Shown here in pieces: positions 1 through 9,035 of a DNA stretch of 64,000 bases. Origin of the DNA: Corynebacterium kroppenstedtii (lineage in GTDB: Bacteria; Actinomycetota; Actinomycetes; Mycobacteriales; Mycobacteriaceae). Both the position numbers and the translations under genes were made by a program. The first letter of the stretch is position 1; each line of letters begins with the position of its first letter. The notes beneath the pieces were generated by a model that had not been told where the DNA came from, ran no database searches, and was given only the letters and a program-made list of their open reading frames with translations. The stretch is from NCBI RefSeq assembly GCF_003243515.1, contig NZ_QFRA01000001.1:186001-250000 (forward strand). Reading direction: 5' to 3'.

Positions 1-314
1 GCCGACACATACCCTCGGGTTGCTGCGTCCTTTGCCGAGGCAGCGTCTTTTTTATCGCCGCTAACAAACCCTCCCCCATGGATCCACACCACTAGAGGGA
101 ACTGCGAGGAGTTTTTATCCTTGGGCAGGTATAAGTCGAAGTTGTTCTGGACCCCATAGCCATATTTAAGGTCCTTCACGACTGAATATGAATCTGGATT
201 ATTTTTAAACGTTCTACTCAACACATCAATACGCGTACAAAAGTAATAGGCGGTCACGGCAGCTACGACAACAACAATAAACACATAGAGAATGCCCCAG
301 ACGACTTTCTTCAC
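1..314 (-). CDS. Alpha/beta hydrolase (esterase/lipase, HSL-like), partial at window edge
   Basis: The N-terminal 104 residues of an alpha/beta hydrolase are visible; the rest lies beyond base 1. The start is GTG at 314, preceded by AGGAGG with a 7-base gap. Residues 1-26 form a hydrophobic signal anchor, so the enzyme is probably membrane-tethered with its catalytic domain outside. The motif VVWIHGGGF is the HGGG oxyanion-hole signature of hormone-sensitive-lipase-type carboxylesterases. The catalytic Ser, Asp and His are not in the window. The GTG start overlaps the stop of the upstream 44-residue peptide by one base (TAGTG), so the two are translationally coupled. Substrate unknown. Confidence 0.8.
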   Translation of the reverse strand, partial: MKKVVWGILYVFIVVVVAAVTAYYFCTRIDVLSRTFKNNPDSYSVVKDLKYGYGVQNNFDLYLPKDKNSSQFPLVVWIHGGGFVSGDKKDAASAKDAATRGYVS

Positions 315-448
315 TATCGGCCTCCTAGCATATTATCCAGATAAAGCCTGAAACCTAGATAAATCAGAAGGCCGAGTACTACACCTATAATCACACACAA
401 AATAATCCGGGTAATGCGGTATGACAACACTTGTTTAACCCGACCCAT
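314..448 (-). CDS. Small single-pass membrane peptide, 44 aa
   Basis: This short gene starts at ATG 448, with an AGGAAGAGGGA-like Shine-Dalgarno stretch just upstream, and stops at TAG 316-314. The peptide has a basic N-terminus (MGRVKQVLSYRITR), one hydrophobic segment of about 20 residues (IILCVIIGVVLGLLIYLGF) and a short polar tail. The last base of its stop codon is the first base of the GTG of the downstream esterase, and the AGGAGG of that esterase lies inside this reading frame. That arrangement argues that it is translated and that it couples to the esterase. I do not recognise a family. It could be a membrane partner of the esterase or a leader whose role is coupling. Confidence 0.65.
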   Translation of the reverse strand: MGRVKQVLSYRITRIILCVIIGVVLGLLIYLGFRLYLDNMLGGR

Positions 449-704
449 ACCGTCCCTCTTCCTTTACATTTGGCCCATGCAGGCTCGATTGTCGCCCGGG
501 TGGCGCGATGTGGCGCTGACCTCGCGCCAGCTTCGTACTAGCCCCGTTCCGACTTCGCACCCTTGATAGATCGCTTTCCTAAAAGGATAGAGGAAATAAA
601 ATCTTACTGCTTCTTACATCGGTACGGCTCAGGTCAATACGCTCCACTTCGAGTGACGAAGACCTCACTTGATTCACGCGTCAGGTGCAACCACCATAGG
701 TTGT
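449..704. promoter_or_regulatory. Divergent intergenic region upstream of the membrane peptide and the PTS gene
   Basis: About 256 bases separate two divergent genes. An AT-rich stretch near 590-610 (GAAATAAAATCTTAC) is a plausible minus-10 area for the PTS gene. I see no clear RNA antiterminator (RAT/LicT) hairpin or long palindrome, so the control of the PTS gene is not readable here. Confidence 0.3.
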
Positions 705-2939
705 ATGACAAGTACCGAGCACTCGTCCTCGCGTAAAAATCCCGAGGCCCCCCAGCGGCCAGAATCGCTCCCCACCAGTGCTGATGCCCCGTCGACGTCA
801 CCGTCATCTTCACCGGAAGCATCACCCTCAGCGTCGAAACGGAAGTTTCATAGACCTGACTTCTCCCAGCTCCAGCGATTGGGTAAAAGCCTCATGTTGC
901 CCATCGCGCTCCTACCGGCAGCGGGAATACTTCTCAGATTAGGCCAAGACGACCTCCTCGGACGGATCCAAACCCCCGTCGTCGGCCCTTTCTTCGAGGC
1001 GATGAGTGCCGCTGGGCAAGCGCTTTTCTCCCAGCTCCCGCTGCTCTTTGCGGTCGGCGTCGCTATTGGATTCGCTAAGAAGGCCGACGGCTCAACAGCC
1101 CTGGCGGCCGTCGCCGGATACCTCGTGATGGGGGCGGTGTTTAAGCAAATGCCACCGCTCGTCCTCAACGGAGTTAAAGATTCCGCGGGCGACCAAGCCC
1201 TCATCGATTACAGCGTGTTCGGCGGTATCGTCGTTGGACTGCTCACCGCGTGGCTATACGACAAGTATCACGACATTAAACTGCCGTCCTATCTCGGTTT
1301 TTTCGGCGGGCGCCGATTCGTACCCATCGTCGTCTCAGTAACGACGCTGATCACCGGATTTGTTCTGTCGTACATTTATCCCATTTTCAACGAAGGATTG
1401 ACAGCGATCGGCCGATTCATCGGTGGAACGGGTGCATTAGGAGCGTTTGTCTACGGATTTGCTAACCGAATGCTCATCCCGCTGGGACTTCACCACATTC
1501 TGAACACCTACGTGTGGTTTATCTACGGTGATTACAACGGACCCGACGGAACTGTGTCCGGCGAGCTCTCCCGCTTCGCCGCGGGTGACCACTCCGCGGG
1601 GCTGCTGACCTCCGGTTTTTACCCCATTTTGATGTTCGGTCTGCCCGCGGCAGCGCTGGCCATGATTCACACAGCGAAGAAGGGACAAAAAGCGACGGCG
1701 ATCGGTATCCTCTCGGCCGCCGGGCTGACGGCGTTCTTTACCGGCGTGACCGAACCGCTCGAATTCGCGTTTATGTTCTTAGCGTTCCCCCTCTACGTTG
1801 TCCACGCGGTACTCACGGGTCTATCCCTCGCCATCGCGGAGCTGCTGAATATCCACCTGGGGTTCTCGTTCTCCGCCGGGCTACTCGATTTGATTCTCTA
1901 TGGCACGGCCCCCGCTGCACACAACATTCCTCTTCTTATCGTTCAAGGGCTCGCGTTCGCGGTTCTCTACTACCTCATATTCCGGTTCGCCATCGTGCAT
2001 TGGAACCTTCACACGCCAGGCCGAGCAGATGCGACGGTTGGTGCAGCTGACAACACCGATGAGTCGGGCTCAGAAACCGACACCGCAACGGCGAATAACG
2101 AACCTTCTGAGATCTTCTCTAACGCCACGGGTGGCAGCACACAAGGCTCACCTGCCCCATCGTCGCGAGCCGAAGCCCTTATTAACGCTTTCGGCGGGCG
2201 GGAGAACCTCGCGAACGTGGACGCGTGCATTACCCGGCTCCGCATGGAAGTCAACAACCCCGCCGCCGTCGATAAGAACAAGCTCCAAGCGTTGGGCGCG
2301 TCCGGGGTCATGGAGATCGGAACCAGCGTCCAAGCAGTCTTCGGAACAGAATCCGATGTCCTTAAAGACGAAATCAACGCAGCTCTCGCGGTTGCTACCA
2401 CCGCAGAACACTCAGAGCCGACGTCAGACTCAGCGGAGGCACCCTCCACAGAATCCAACGGGCCGCTGGAAGTCCGCGCGCCGATCCCCGGAACGGTTAT
2501 CCCACTCTCACAGGTAGGCGATGAAACGTTCGCGTCGGAAACCGTGGGCCGCGGCCTCGCTATCTGTCCGCAAGATGGCGTCCTCGAGGCCGTCGCCCCT
2601 GTCGGTGGCCGCATCATGCAGCTCTTCCCGCACGCCTTCGCCATCATGACCGACGACCGCATCGGTGTTCTCGTGCACCTGGGTATCGATACCGTCGAAT
2701 TAAACGGCCAAGGATTCACCGTCCACGCCAAGAAGGGCGACCACGTTGTCCAAGGTCAGCCGATCGTGACATACGACGTGCCCGCCGTCGCTGCAGCTGG
2801 CCGGCCCACCACTGTTCCTGTGGTGGTGATGGATAGCCGACGAATGGAAATCACCATGGCATCCGAGCCAACGGAGAACGCATCAATCACGACCATGCGA
2901 CCACTGTTCTCCGTCGAAAAACCTACTCCTCGGGGCTAA
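705..2939 (+). CDS. PTS sugar transporter, glucose/N-acetylglucosamine family EIICBA
   Basis: This 744-residue permease imports a hexose while phosphorylating it, using phosphate relayed from PEP through EI and HPr. Order from the sequence: a low-complexity Ser/Pro-rich N-terminus (1-50), a membrane EIIC domain (about 60-445, with the family motif LPSYLGFFGGRRFVPI and FTGVTEPLEF), an EIIB domain (about 490-570) with the phospho-cysteine in NVDACITRLRMEV, and a C-terminal EIIA (about 605-730) with the active histidine in VLVHLGIDTVEL. The C-B-A order matches NagE and Glc-family permeases rather than the B-C-A order I recall for the C. glutamicum sucrose and glucose permeases, so specificity (glucose or GlcNAc) is open. 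A TTG at 669 would add 12 residues; ATG 705 fits better. The 3' end overlaps the convergent betB stop by 17 bases. Confidence 0.85.
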   Translation: MTSTEHSSSRKNPEAPQRPESLPTSADAPSTSPSSSPEASPSASKRKFHRPDFSQLQRLGKSLMLPIALLPAAGILLRLGQDDLLGRIQTPVVGPFFEAMSAAGQALFSQLPLLFAVGVAIGFAKKADGSTALAAVAGYLVMGAVFKQMPPLVLNGVKDSAGDQALIDYSVFGGIVVGLLTAWLYDKYHDIKLPSYLGFFGGRRFVPIVVSVTTLITGFVLSYIYPIFNEGLTAIGRFIGGTGALGAFVYGFANRMLIPLGLHHILNTYVWFIYGDYNGPDGTVSGELSRFAAGDHSAGLLTSGFYPILMFGLPAAALAMIHTAKKGQKATAIGILSAAGLTAFFTGVTEPLEFAFMFLAFPLYVVHAVLTGLSLAIAELLNIHLGFSFSAGLLDLILYGTAPAAHNIPLLIVQGLAFAVLYYLIFRFAIVHWNLHTPGRADATVGAADNTDESGSETDTATANNEPSEIFSNATGGSTQGSPAPSSRAEALINAFGGRENLANVDACITRLRMEVNNPAAVDKNKLQALGASGVMEIGTSVQAVFGTESDVLKDEINAALAVATTAEHSEPTSDSAEAPSTESNGPLEVRAPIPGTVIPLSQVGDETFASETVGRGLAICPQDGVLEAVAPVGGRIMQLFPHAFAIMTDDRIGVLVHLGIDTVELNGQGFTVHAKKGDHVVQGQPIVTYDVPAVAAAGRPTTVPVVVMDSRRMEITMASEPTENASITTMRPLFSVEKPTPRG

Positions 2940-4467
2940 ACCACCCGGTCACACCCGGCGTCGTGTTGTGATAAATGTGTTTCGGCTCGGTGTATTCCTC
3001 CAGGCCAGTAGGGCCGAGCTCGCGGCCCATGCCGGACTGGCCGAAGCCGCCCCACTCTGCCTGCGGCAGGTAGGGGTGGAAATCATTAATCCAGATCGTT
3101 CCGTGCCGTAAACTGCGAGCAACGCGCTCTGCGCGGCCGGCATCGGAGGTCCACACAGCCCCGGCCAAACCGTAGTTCGTGTCATTCGCGATGCGGATGG
3201 CTTCCTCTTCCGTCGAGAATGTCTCCACCGTCACCGTCGGGCCAAAAGCCTCATCGTGAACACAGTCCATCTCCTGGGTGCACTGATCAATCACCGTCGG
3301 CAAGTAGAACCAGCCATCATCCAATGACGCACTGCCGTCGGCTGTCGGACCAGTACCGAAGGCACAACCACACCGCACGCGGGCACCTTGCTCGCGCGCA
3401 TGGGCCACATAATTCGAGACCTTCTCGCGATGCGCCTCCGAGATCAGCGCACCTGTCTCCGCTTTCTCATCAAATGGGCCACCCAGGCGAACCTTTTCCG
3501 CGCGAGCCACAAGATCTGTCACGAAGCGCTCCGCAATGGACTCTTCGACGACGAGCCGCGCACCCGCCGAGCACACCTGGCCGGAGTGGACGAACGCAGC
3601 ATTCATCGCGTTATCCAGCGCGGCGTCGTAATCGGCATCCGCGAAAATGACGTTCGGGTTCTTTCCGCCCAGCTCAAGGGCAATCTTCTTCACTGTGAGA
3701 GACGCCTCAGAAGCCAGATGACGTCCGGTCTCCAGGCCACCCGTGAAGGATACCATGTCAACGCGGGGGTCGCTCGATAACGGCGCGCCCGCCGATTTAC
3801 CAGCGCCGGTGATCAGGTTCCCCGCCCCCTTGGGCAATCCGGCCTTATCCATCACGTCCAGCAGCAGCATAGAAGTATGGGGCGTCAGCTCAGCCGGCTT
3901 CAGAACAAAGGTGTTCGCCGCGGCCACGCAAGGCGCAACCTTCCACGCAACCTGGAGAAGCGGGTAATTCCACGGGGTAATCAGCCCGCACACGCCCACC
4001 GGCTCACGCACAATACGTGAGCTTATCGACGGATCACCAGCGTCAACGACGCGTCCGGCGTCGTTACCGGCGAGCTTGCCGAAGTAACGGAAGCAACCGA
4101 TGATGTCATCCATATCGGCATTGGATTCCATCAGACGCTTGCCCGTATCCAAGGACTCCGCAAGCGCGAATTCGTCCTTGCGCTCCTCAATACCGTCCGC
4201 GACGGTGAGGAGAAGCTGGCCGCGGTCAAAGCCCGACCATCCAGACCACACGCCCGAGTCAAAAGCCTCACGAGCAGCGGCGATGGCGCGGTCGGTGTCG
4301 TTCGTCGACGCCTCAGCAACCACGCCCACTGCCTGATTGTTAGCAGGACAGGTGATCGTGCGTGTCTCACCGTCGATCGCAGAACCCCATTCACCATTGA
4401 TGAACAGTGATTCCGGCTCGGCTGCCGGCGTCGGAGCAGTTTTCATTTGCGTCATTGATTGCGACAT
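2923..4467 (-). CDS. betB: Betaine aldehyde dehydrogenase
   Basis: Cytosolic NAD(P)+-dependent aldehyde dehydrogenase of 514 residues that oxidises betaine aldehyde to glycine betaine, the second step of choline oxidation. The ALDH signatures are intact: the N-terminal PWNYPLLQ segment, the catalytic glutamate in LELGGKNP and the catalytic cysteine in HSGQVCSAGARLVVEE. The C-terminal part reads KHIYHNTTPGVTGWF. It lies 30 bases downstream of the choline transporter on the same strand, and choline dehydrogenase is divergent beyond that, which settles the substrate better than similarity alone. An AAAGTGAG stretch upstream of ATG 4467 may serve as ribosome binding site. Confidence 0.9.
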   Translation of the reverse strand: MSQSMTQMKTAPTPAAEPESLFINGEWGSAIDGETRTITCPANNQAVGVVAEASTNDTDRAIAAAREAFDSGVWSGWSGFDRGQLLLTVADGIEERKDEFALAESLDTGKRLMESNADMDDIIGCFRYFGKLAGNDAGRVVDAGDPSISSRIVREPVGVCGLITPWNYPLLQVAWKVAPCVAAANTFVLKPAELTPHTSMLLLDVMDKAGLPKGAGNLITGAGKSAGAPLSSDPRVDMVSFTGGLETGRHLASEASLTVKKIALELGGKNPNVIFADADYDAALDNAMNAAFVHSGQVCSAGARLVVEESIAERFVTDLVARAEKVRLGGPFDEKAETGALISEAHREKVSNYVAHAREQGARVRCGCAFGTGPTADGSASLDDGWFYLPTVIDQCTQEMDCVHDEAFGPTVTVETFSTEEEAIRIANDTNYGLAGAVWTSDAGRAERVARSLRHGTIWINDFHPYLPQAEWGGFGQSGMGRELGPTGLEEYTEPKHIYHNTTPGVTGWFSPEE

Positions 4468-4497
4468 AAAGTGTCTGCACTCACTTTCTCATGATCG

Positions 4498-6828
4498 TTA
4501 TTTTTCGCTCTCTGGAGAGGCTAAGCTCTGTGATGACGCGGAGGAAGAATCCGCCTCCTCTTGTTTCTCACCTCTCACAGAACTGCCTGTTGTAGCGGCA
4601 CTGTCCGCAGCATAGTCGGAATAATCATCCACCCATTCGACGACCGGATCGGCATTATCCGACAGGTCGGAACCGCCCGGAAGATCGGATTGAAGGTGAA
4701 GGAATTCCATATGCCGCTCATACAAATCTAAAACGTTTTCAATGAGCTGAGATTCCGTGTAACCATAAACGTCATAGCCCAGCGAACCGGTGAGGGTGAA
4801 GATTTCCAACCGGTAATACAGTTCTTCACTGTCACTATCCAGATGAATACGGCCAGCAAACGACGGCATCGGGTACTGCGTCGGATAAATCTGATAGCGG
4901 AAGTCTTTGTCGCTCCCAAATTTCACACGGAAGTCAAGCTGAGCTAATCCCAGCCCCTCCACGATTGACCGCGTGTACTCGACATCTGCACCGCGTTCCT
5001 TGCATGCCTTCGCCACTTTGTCCAAAGCCGGGGCAGCGACCTTGTCAATGTATGCCTCCACCTGGTTATACGACGGGAATGACATGGCTCGGTTGAGGCG
5101 TTTCCTCCAGTTCATTCCAGCTTCCGCAGGCGCAGCACGGCTAGACATCGCCCCATGCAGAGCACGCGCACTCGATTTGGATTGCAATAGTTCCAAACGC
5201 AATGACTTAAACATGCTGTACATCACGAGATAAATGACGATGGCAAACGGCAATCCCATAATGATCGTTGCGTTTTGCAAAGCGGGAATACCGTCGACGA
5301 ACAGCATGGATATGGTGAGAACACCCACGGCAGCGGCCCAGAAAATACGGGACCATGCGCGTCCATCTTGCTGAGAATCGGTAATTTTCGACGTGAAGTT
5401 ACTCATGACCAATGCAGCAGAGTCCGCAGAGGTGATGTAAAGCAACAGACCAATCAGCGACGCTGCCCCCATGACAACCATGCCTGCCGGATACTGACCG
5501 AGCAGGAGGTAGAACGCGCGCTCTGGTTTATCGACTGCCATGTGGCCAAAGTCGCTATCGCCGTGAATAACTTTATCCAGAGCGGAATTCCCGAAAAAGG
5601 ACACCCATAGCAGGACGAATAAGAATGGTACGGACATCGTACCGACAACAAACTGCCGCAAACTGCGTCCGCGCGAAATGCGCGCCAGGAATAGACCGAT
5701 GAAGGGGGCCCATGCCACCCACCATGCCCAGAAGAACAGCGTCCATGAGTTCAGCCATTCCTGAGCACCGGAGAAGGCATAGGTATCCATCGTCATGCCG
5801 GGGAACTTGGACACATATTCGCCAACATTCATGACCAGGGCGTCGAAGAGGAAGGCTGTTCGGCCTGTGACCAGGATGTAGAGCATCAGCCCGATAGCGA
5901 GGAGCACGTTGATCTCTGAGAGTCGTTTGATTCCTTTATCAACACCGGACACTGCAGAAATCGTGGCCACCGCAACAGCTAACACGATTAGCCCTATTTG
6001 CCAGCCTAAGTTCTCGGGAAAGTTAAAAAGGACCTTCAGCCCGTAATTGAGCTGAACAACGCCGATACCCAATGATGTAGCAACACCGAAAACCGTGCCT
6101 AACATGGCCGCGATATCGACGGCATCGCCAGCGGGTCCGTGGATCCGCTTACCGATCAGCGGGTAGAGCGCGGATCGAATGGATATGGGCATGTTCAGGC
6201 GGTATGCGAAGTACCCGAAAGCCATCCCCATCAGGGCGTAGAGGGCCCACCCTGTGATGCCGTAGTGGAAAAGGGTGAAAACAACGGCCTGACGTGCGGC
6301 TTCAATACTCTCACCGTCACCTGATGGTGGGTGGTAATACTGGCTCACCGGCTCCGCCACCGAGAAGAACAGCAGGTCAATGCCAATACCTGCGGCAAAA
6401 AGCATCGATGCCCAAGAGAAAAGGCTGAACTGCGGTTTCGCATGGTCCGGCCCGAGTTTGATGAGGCCCGCACGGGTGATGGCGACGCCAAGCATGAACA
6501 GCACAGCTACCGTAGCGGTGAGGATATAGAACCATCCAGCATTCTTCGACACCGTTCCGACGATGTCCGTCAACACGGACAGTGCGTTATCGGGCGCCAG
6601 TATCGCCCACAGTGCAATACAGATGATAAGAACGCCGGAAATGATAAACACCGGCCAGTTCACATCTGGCGGGTCTACCGTCCGGGTTGGTTGCGACCCT
6701 CCGACTACCTGATTTTTCGTCGGGTCTTTTTTCCCTGCGCCATTGTTGGTGCCCTTGCCGTCTACGTCCTCATGGTCAGGGATTGTCGACGTCTTTCTGG
6801 CTGAAATAGAACTCTCCAATCGGCCCAT
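4498..6828 (-). CDS. betT: BCCT-family choline transporter, BetT type
   Basis: A 776-residue betaine/choline/carnitine transporter that should import choline with a cation gradient. After a polar N-terminal tail of about 55 residues it shows the 12-helix BCCT core, with the conserved tryptophan-rich segment FFWAWWVAWAPFIGLFLARIS. The last 200 residues are soluble and contain the conserved BetT-type C-terminal domain (LDFRVKFGSDKDFRYQIYPT region), which in BetT proteins takes part in osmosensing. It ends in a Ser/Glu-rich tail. It starts at ATG 6828 behind AAGGAAGAG. It is the first gene of the betT-betB unit and faces betA across a 337-base region. Confidence 0.9.
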   Translation of the reverse strand: MGRLESSISARKTSTIPDHEDVDGKGTNNGAGKKDPTKNQVVGGSQPTRTVDPPDVNWPVFIISGVLIICIALWAILAPDNALSVLTDIVGTVSKNAGWFYILTATVAVLFMLGVAITRAGLIKLGPDHAKPQFSLFSWASMLFAAGIGIDLLFFSVAEPVSQYYHPPSGDGESIEAARQAVVFTLFHYGITGWALYALMGMAFGYFAYRLNMPISIRSALYPLIGKRIHGPAGDAVDIAAMLGTVFGVATSLGIGVVQLNYGLKVLFNFPENLGWQIGLIVLAVAVATISAVSGVDKGIKRLSEINVLLAIGLMLYILVTGRTAFLFDALVMNVGEYVSKFPGMTMDTYAFSGAQEWLNSWTLFFWAWWVAWAPFIGLFLARISRGRSLRQFVVGTMSVPFLFVLLWVSFFGNSALDKVIHGDSDFGHMAVDKPERAFYLLLGQYPAGMVVMGAASLIGLLLYITSADSAALVMSNFTSKITDSQQDGRAWSRIFWAAAVGVLTISMLFVDGIPALQNATIIMGLPFAIVIYLVMYSMFKSLRLELLQSKSSARALHGAMSSRAAPAEAGMNWRKRLNRAMSFPSYNQVEAYIDKVAAPALDKVAKACKERGADVEYTRSIVEGLGLAQLDFRVKFGSDKDFRYQIYPTQYPMPSFAGRIHLDSDSEELYYRLEIFTLTGSLGYDVYGYTESQLIENVLDLYERHMEFLHLQSDLPGGSDLSDNADPVVEWVDDYSDYAADSAATTGSSVRGEKQEEADSSSASSQSLASPESEK

Positions 6829-7165
6829 GCGTCTCTTCCTTCAGTTCTTCTGGGACCGTATGAGTATAAACAATTTAGATAGAAAATGTAGTCGGTCACA
6901 TTTCAAAAGAGTTTTCACAATATGCATAGCTACTGTTCAAACGCTTTTTCATGGCATTAAATACACATTTTCAACTTGGTTTTTTCGTCTATTTTTGCTA
7001 TTCTGATTACTCATTATCAATGGGGTTCACGGCCGAAAATGTGCGCAAAAATAAGCTGCACTATTTCTACCGCGCTATTTTTGCTGCCGTGATTCCCGAT
7101 GCCCATGTCCATCACGCGCCGCATCGGCGCCCTACGTATGCATTCTAGGCAAGGAGGATCTCTAC
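6829..7165. promoter_or_regulatory. Divergent promoter region between betT and betA
   Basis: This 337-base AT-rich stretch separates the two halves of the choline regulon and must hold both promoters. Near 6891-6910 an imperfect inverted repeat AAATGT-8-ACATTT can be read. TTTTTGCTATTCTGATTA near 6992-7010 could supply a minus-10 for betA. A strong AAGGAGG lies at about 7151-7157, just before the GTG of betA. No BetI repressor gene is present nearby, so which regulator acts here is unknown. Confidence 0.4.
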
Positions 7166-8938
7166 GTGAGTTCGTTTGCTTCTCGGCTGGAGTCCGCAGC
7201 CGCATCGGCTGGCTCAAAGATTGGCAAGCTTTTCCCCAAGTCCGGTTCAACGGTGGAACACCGCGACGTCGTCATCGTGGGCGCTGGTTCCGCCGGTTCA
7301 GTGTTGGCTAACCGGCTGTCATCAGACTTTTCGACGTCGGTCATGGTGCTGGAGGCAGGGAGGAATGACTCCCTCTGGGATCTCTACATCCACATGCCGT
7401 CGGCATTCTCTTTCCCCATCGGCAATAAGCATTACGACTGGGAGTACGAGTCCGTCCCCGAGCCGGAAATGCATGGCCGTCGGATTTACCACGCCCGCGG
7501 CAAGGTCGTCGGTGGTTCGTCGTCGATTAATGGGCAAATTTTCCAGCGCGGCAACCCGATGGATTATGAGAAGTGGGGCAAGCGCGATGGGCTAGAGAAA
7601 TGGGATTGGAAGTACTGCCTCCCCTACTTCAAGCGCATGGAAACGGCGCTGGGGTCCCCCGATGACGATCCCCGCCGTGGGCACAATGGCCCCCTGCGCA
7701 TGAAGCGCGGCCCGGCAACGTCGCCGCTGTTCAAGGCGTTCTTCAAGTCTATCGAGCAGGCGGGCTATAACTACACGCCGGATGTGAACGGGTACCGCCA
7801 GGAAGGTTTCGGCCCGTTCGACGCGAATATTGATCGCGGGCGTCGTCTGTCCGCGGCCCGCGCGTACCTTCACCCCGTTCTTGATCGCGAGAACTTGGAA
7901 CTGCGCACCCGCGCGAATGTTCGTCGCATCCTTTTCGAGGGCACGAAAGCCGTCGGCGTCGAGTACTACTGGCACGGCCGCACTCACCAAGTCCGCGCAG
8001 ATAAGGTGATCCTGTGTGGTGGAGCAATCAATTCGCCGCAGCTTCTGCAGGTGTCCGGCGTCGGCAATAAGGATCTGTTGAACAAGGTCGGCGTCAACGT
8101 CGTGAAGGATTTGCCGGGTGTCGGCGAGAATTTGCAGGACCACCTTGAGGTGTACGTCCAGTACAACTGCACCAAACCCGTGTCTGCTCAGCGTTACTTG
8201 GATAAGTGGCGGTGGCCGATGCTGGGCTTGCAGTGGTTGACGACGCATAAGGGCCCCGTGGCTACGTCGCATTTCGAAGCTGGTGGATTCGCGCGGTCCA
8301 ATGAGAACGAGGACTACCCGAACCTCATGTTCCACTTCCTGCCCCTGGCTATGCGTTATGACGGCACGAAGCCGGAGGGTGACGACGGATTCCAGTTCCA
8401 CGTTGGCCCGATGTACTCGGATGCGCGCGGGTATGTGCGTATTACTGCGCCGACCGTGGATACCAAGCCCGATATTTTGTTCAACTACTTGTCGACGGAG
8501 CAGGATCGCCGCGAGTGGGTTGAGGCTATCAAGGTGTCACGCAAACTGCTGGACACCCCGGCAATGAAGGAATACACCGACGGCGAGATTTCCCCCGGCT
8601 CTGCGGTGCAGACCGATGAGGAGATCCTCGAGTGGGTTCGCAATGACGCCGAAACCGCGCTGCACCCGTCCTGCACCTGTGCGATGGGCCCAGAGAGCGA
8701 CCCGATGTCTGTGGTAGATCCCTCCACGATGCAGGTTCACGGCACGGATGGTCTGTATGTTGTCGACGCTTCCGTCATGCCGTCGATTCCGAATGGCAAT
8801 ATCTACGCGCCGACGATGATGATCGCTGAAAAGGCATCGGACATTATTGCCGGGAAGACTCCTCTGGCTGCTGATGAGACGCCGTTCTACCACGTCAAAC
8901 GTGGTGATCCGCTCAATCCGCCGGAGCAGGAGAAGTAG
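7166..8938 (+). CDS. betA: Choline dehydrogenase (GMC oxidoreductase)
   Basis: A 590-residue FAD-dependent oxidoreductase of the glucose-methanol-choline family that oxidises choline to betaine aldehyde at the membrane or in the cytosol. The Rossmann motif is VIVGAGSAGSVLANRL near residue 33. The GMC signatures include GGSSSINGQIFQRGNPMDYE, CGGAINSPQLLQVSGVG and LQDHLEVYVQ. The active-site histidine sits in HPSCTCAMG, and the C-terminal NGNIYAPTMMIAEKA is the usual last GMC block. GTG 7166 follows a perfect AAGGAGG. An N-terminal extension of about 30 residues precedes the FAD motif and looks polar and amphipathic. Divergent from betT-betB, with which it completes choline to glycine betaine conversion. 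Confidence 0.9.
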   Translation: MSSFASRLESAAASAGSKIGKLFPKSGSTVEHRDVVIVGAGSAGSVLANRLSSDFSTSVMVLEAGRNDSLWDLYIHMPSAFSFPIGNKHYDWEYESVPEPEMHGRRIYHARGKVVGGSSSINGQIFQRGNPMDYEKWGKRDGLEKWDWKYCLPYFKRMETALGSPDDDPRRGHNGPLRMKRGPATSPLFKAFFKSIEQAGYNYTPDVNGYRQEGFGPFDANIDRGRRLSAARAYLHPVLDRENLELRTRANVRRILFEGTKAVGVEYYWHGRTHQVRADKVILCGGAINSPQLLQVSGVGNKDLLNKVGVNVVKDLPGVGENLQDHLEVYVQYNCTKPVSAQRYLDKWRWPMLGLQWLTTHKGPVATSHFEAGGFARSNENEDYPNLMFHFLPLAMRYDGTKPEGDDGFQFHVGPMYSDARGYVRITAPTVDTKPDILFNYLSTEQDRREWVEAIKVSRKLLDTPAMKEYTDGEISPGSAVQTDEEILEWVRNDAETALHPSCTCAMGPESDPMSVVDPSTMQVHGTDGLYVVDASVMPSIPNGNIYAPTMMIAEKASDIIAGKTPLAADETPFYHVKRGDPLNPPEQEK

Positions 8939-8973
8939 ACAGCTAGGCTACGTGAATAGCTAGACTGAGATCC

Positions 8974-9022
8974 GTCGGGCGGCGCACCGGGAATGTACTC
9001 AGGCACCGCCCGATAGCTTTTA
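8974..9022. terminator. Hairpin between convergent betA and glf
   Basis: A CGGGCGG arm at about 8977 pairs with CCGCCCG at about 9007, followed by ATAGCTTTTATC. It lies between two converging genes and could stop transcription from both sides. Confidence 0.5.
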
Positions 9023-9035
9023 TCCTCGGACTCCC

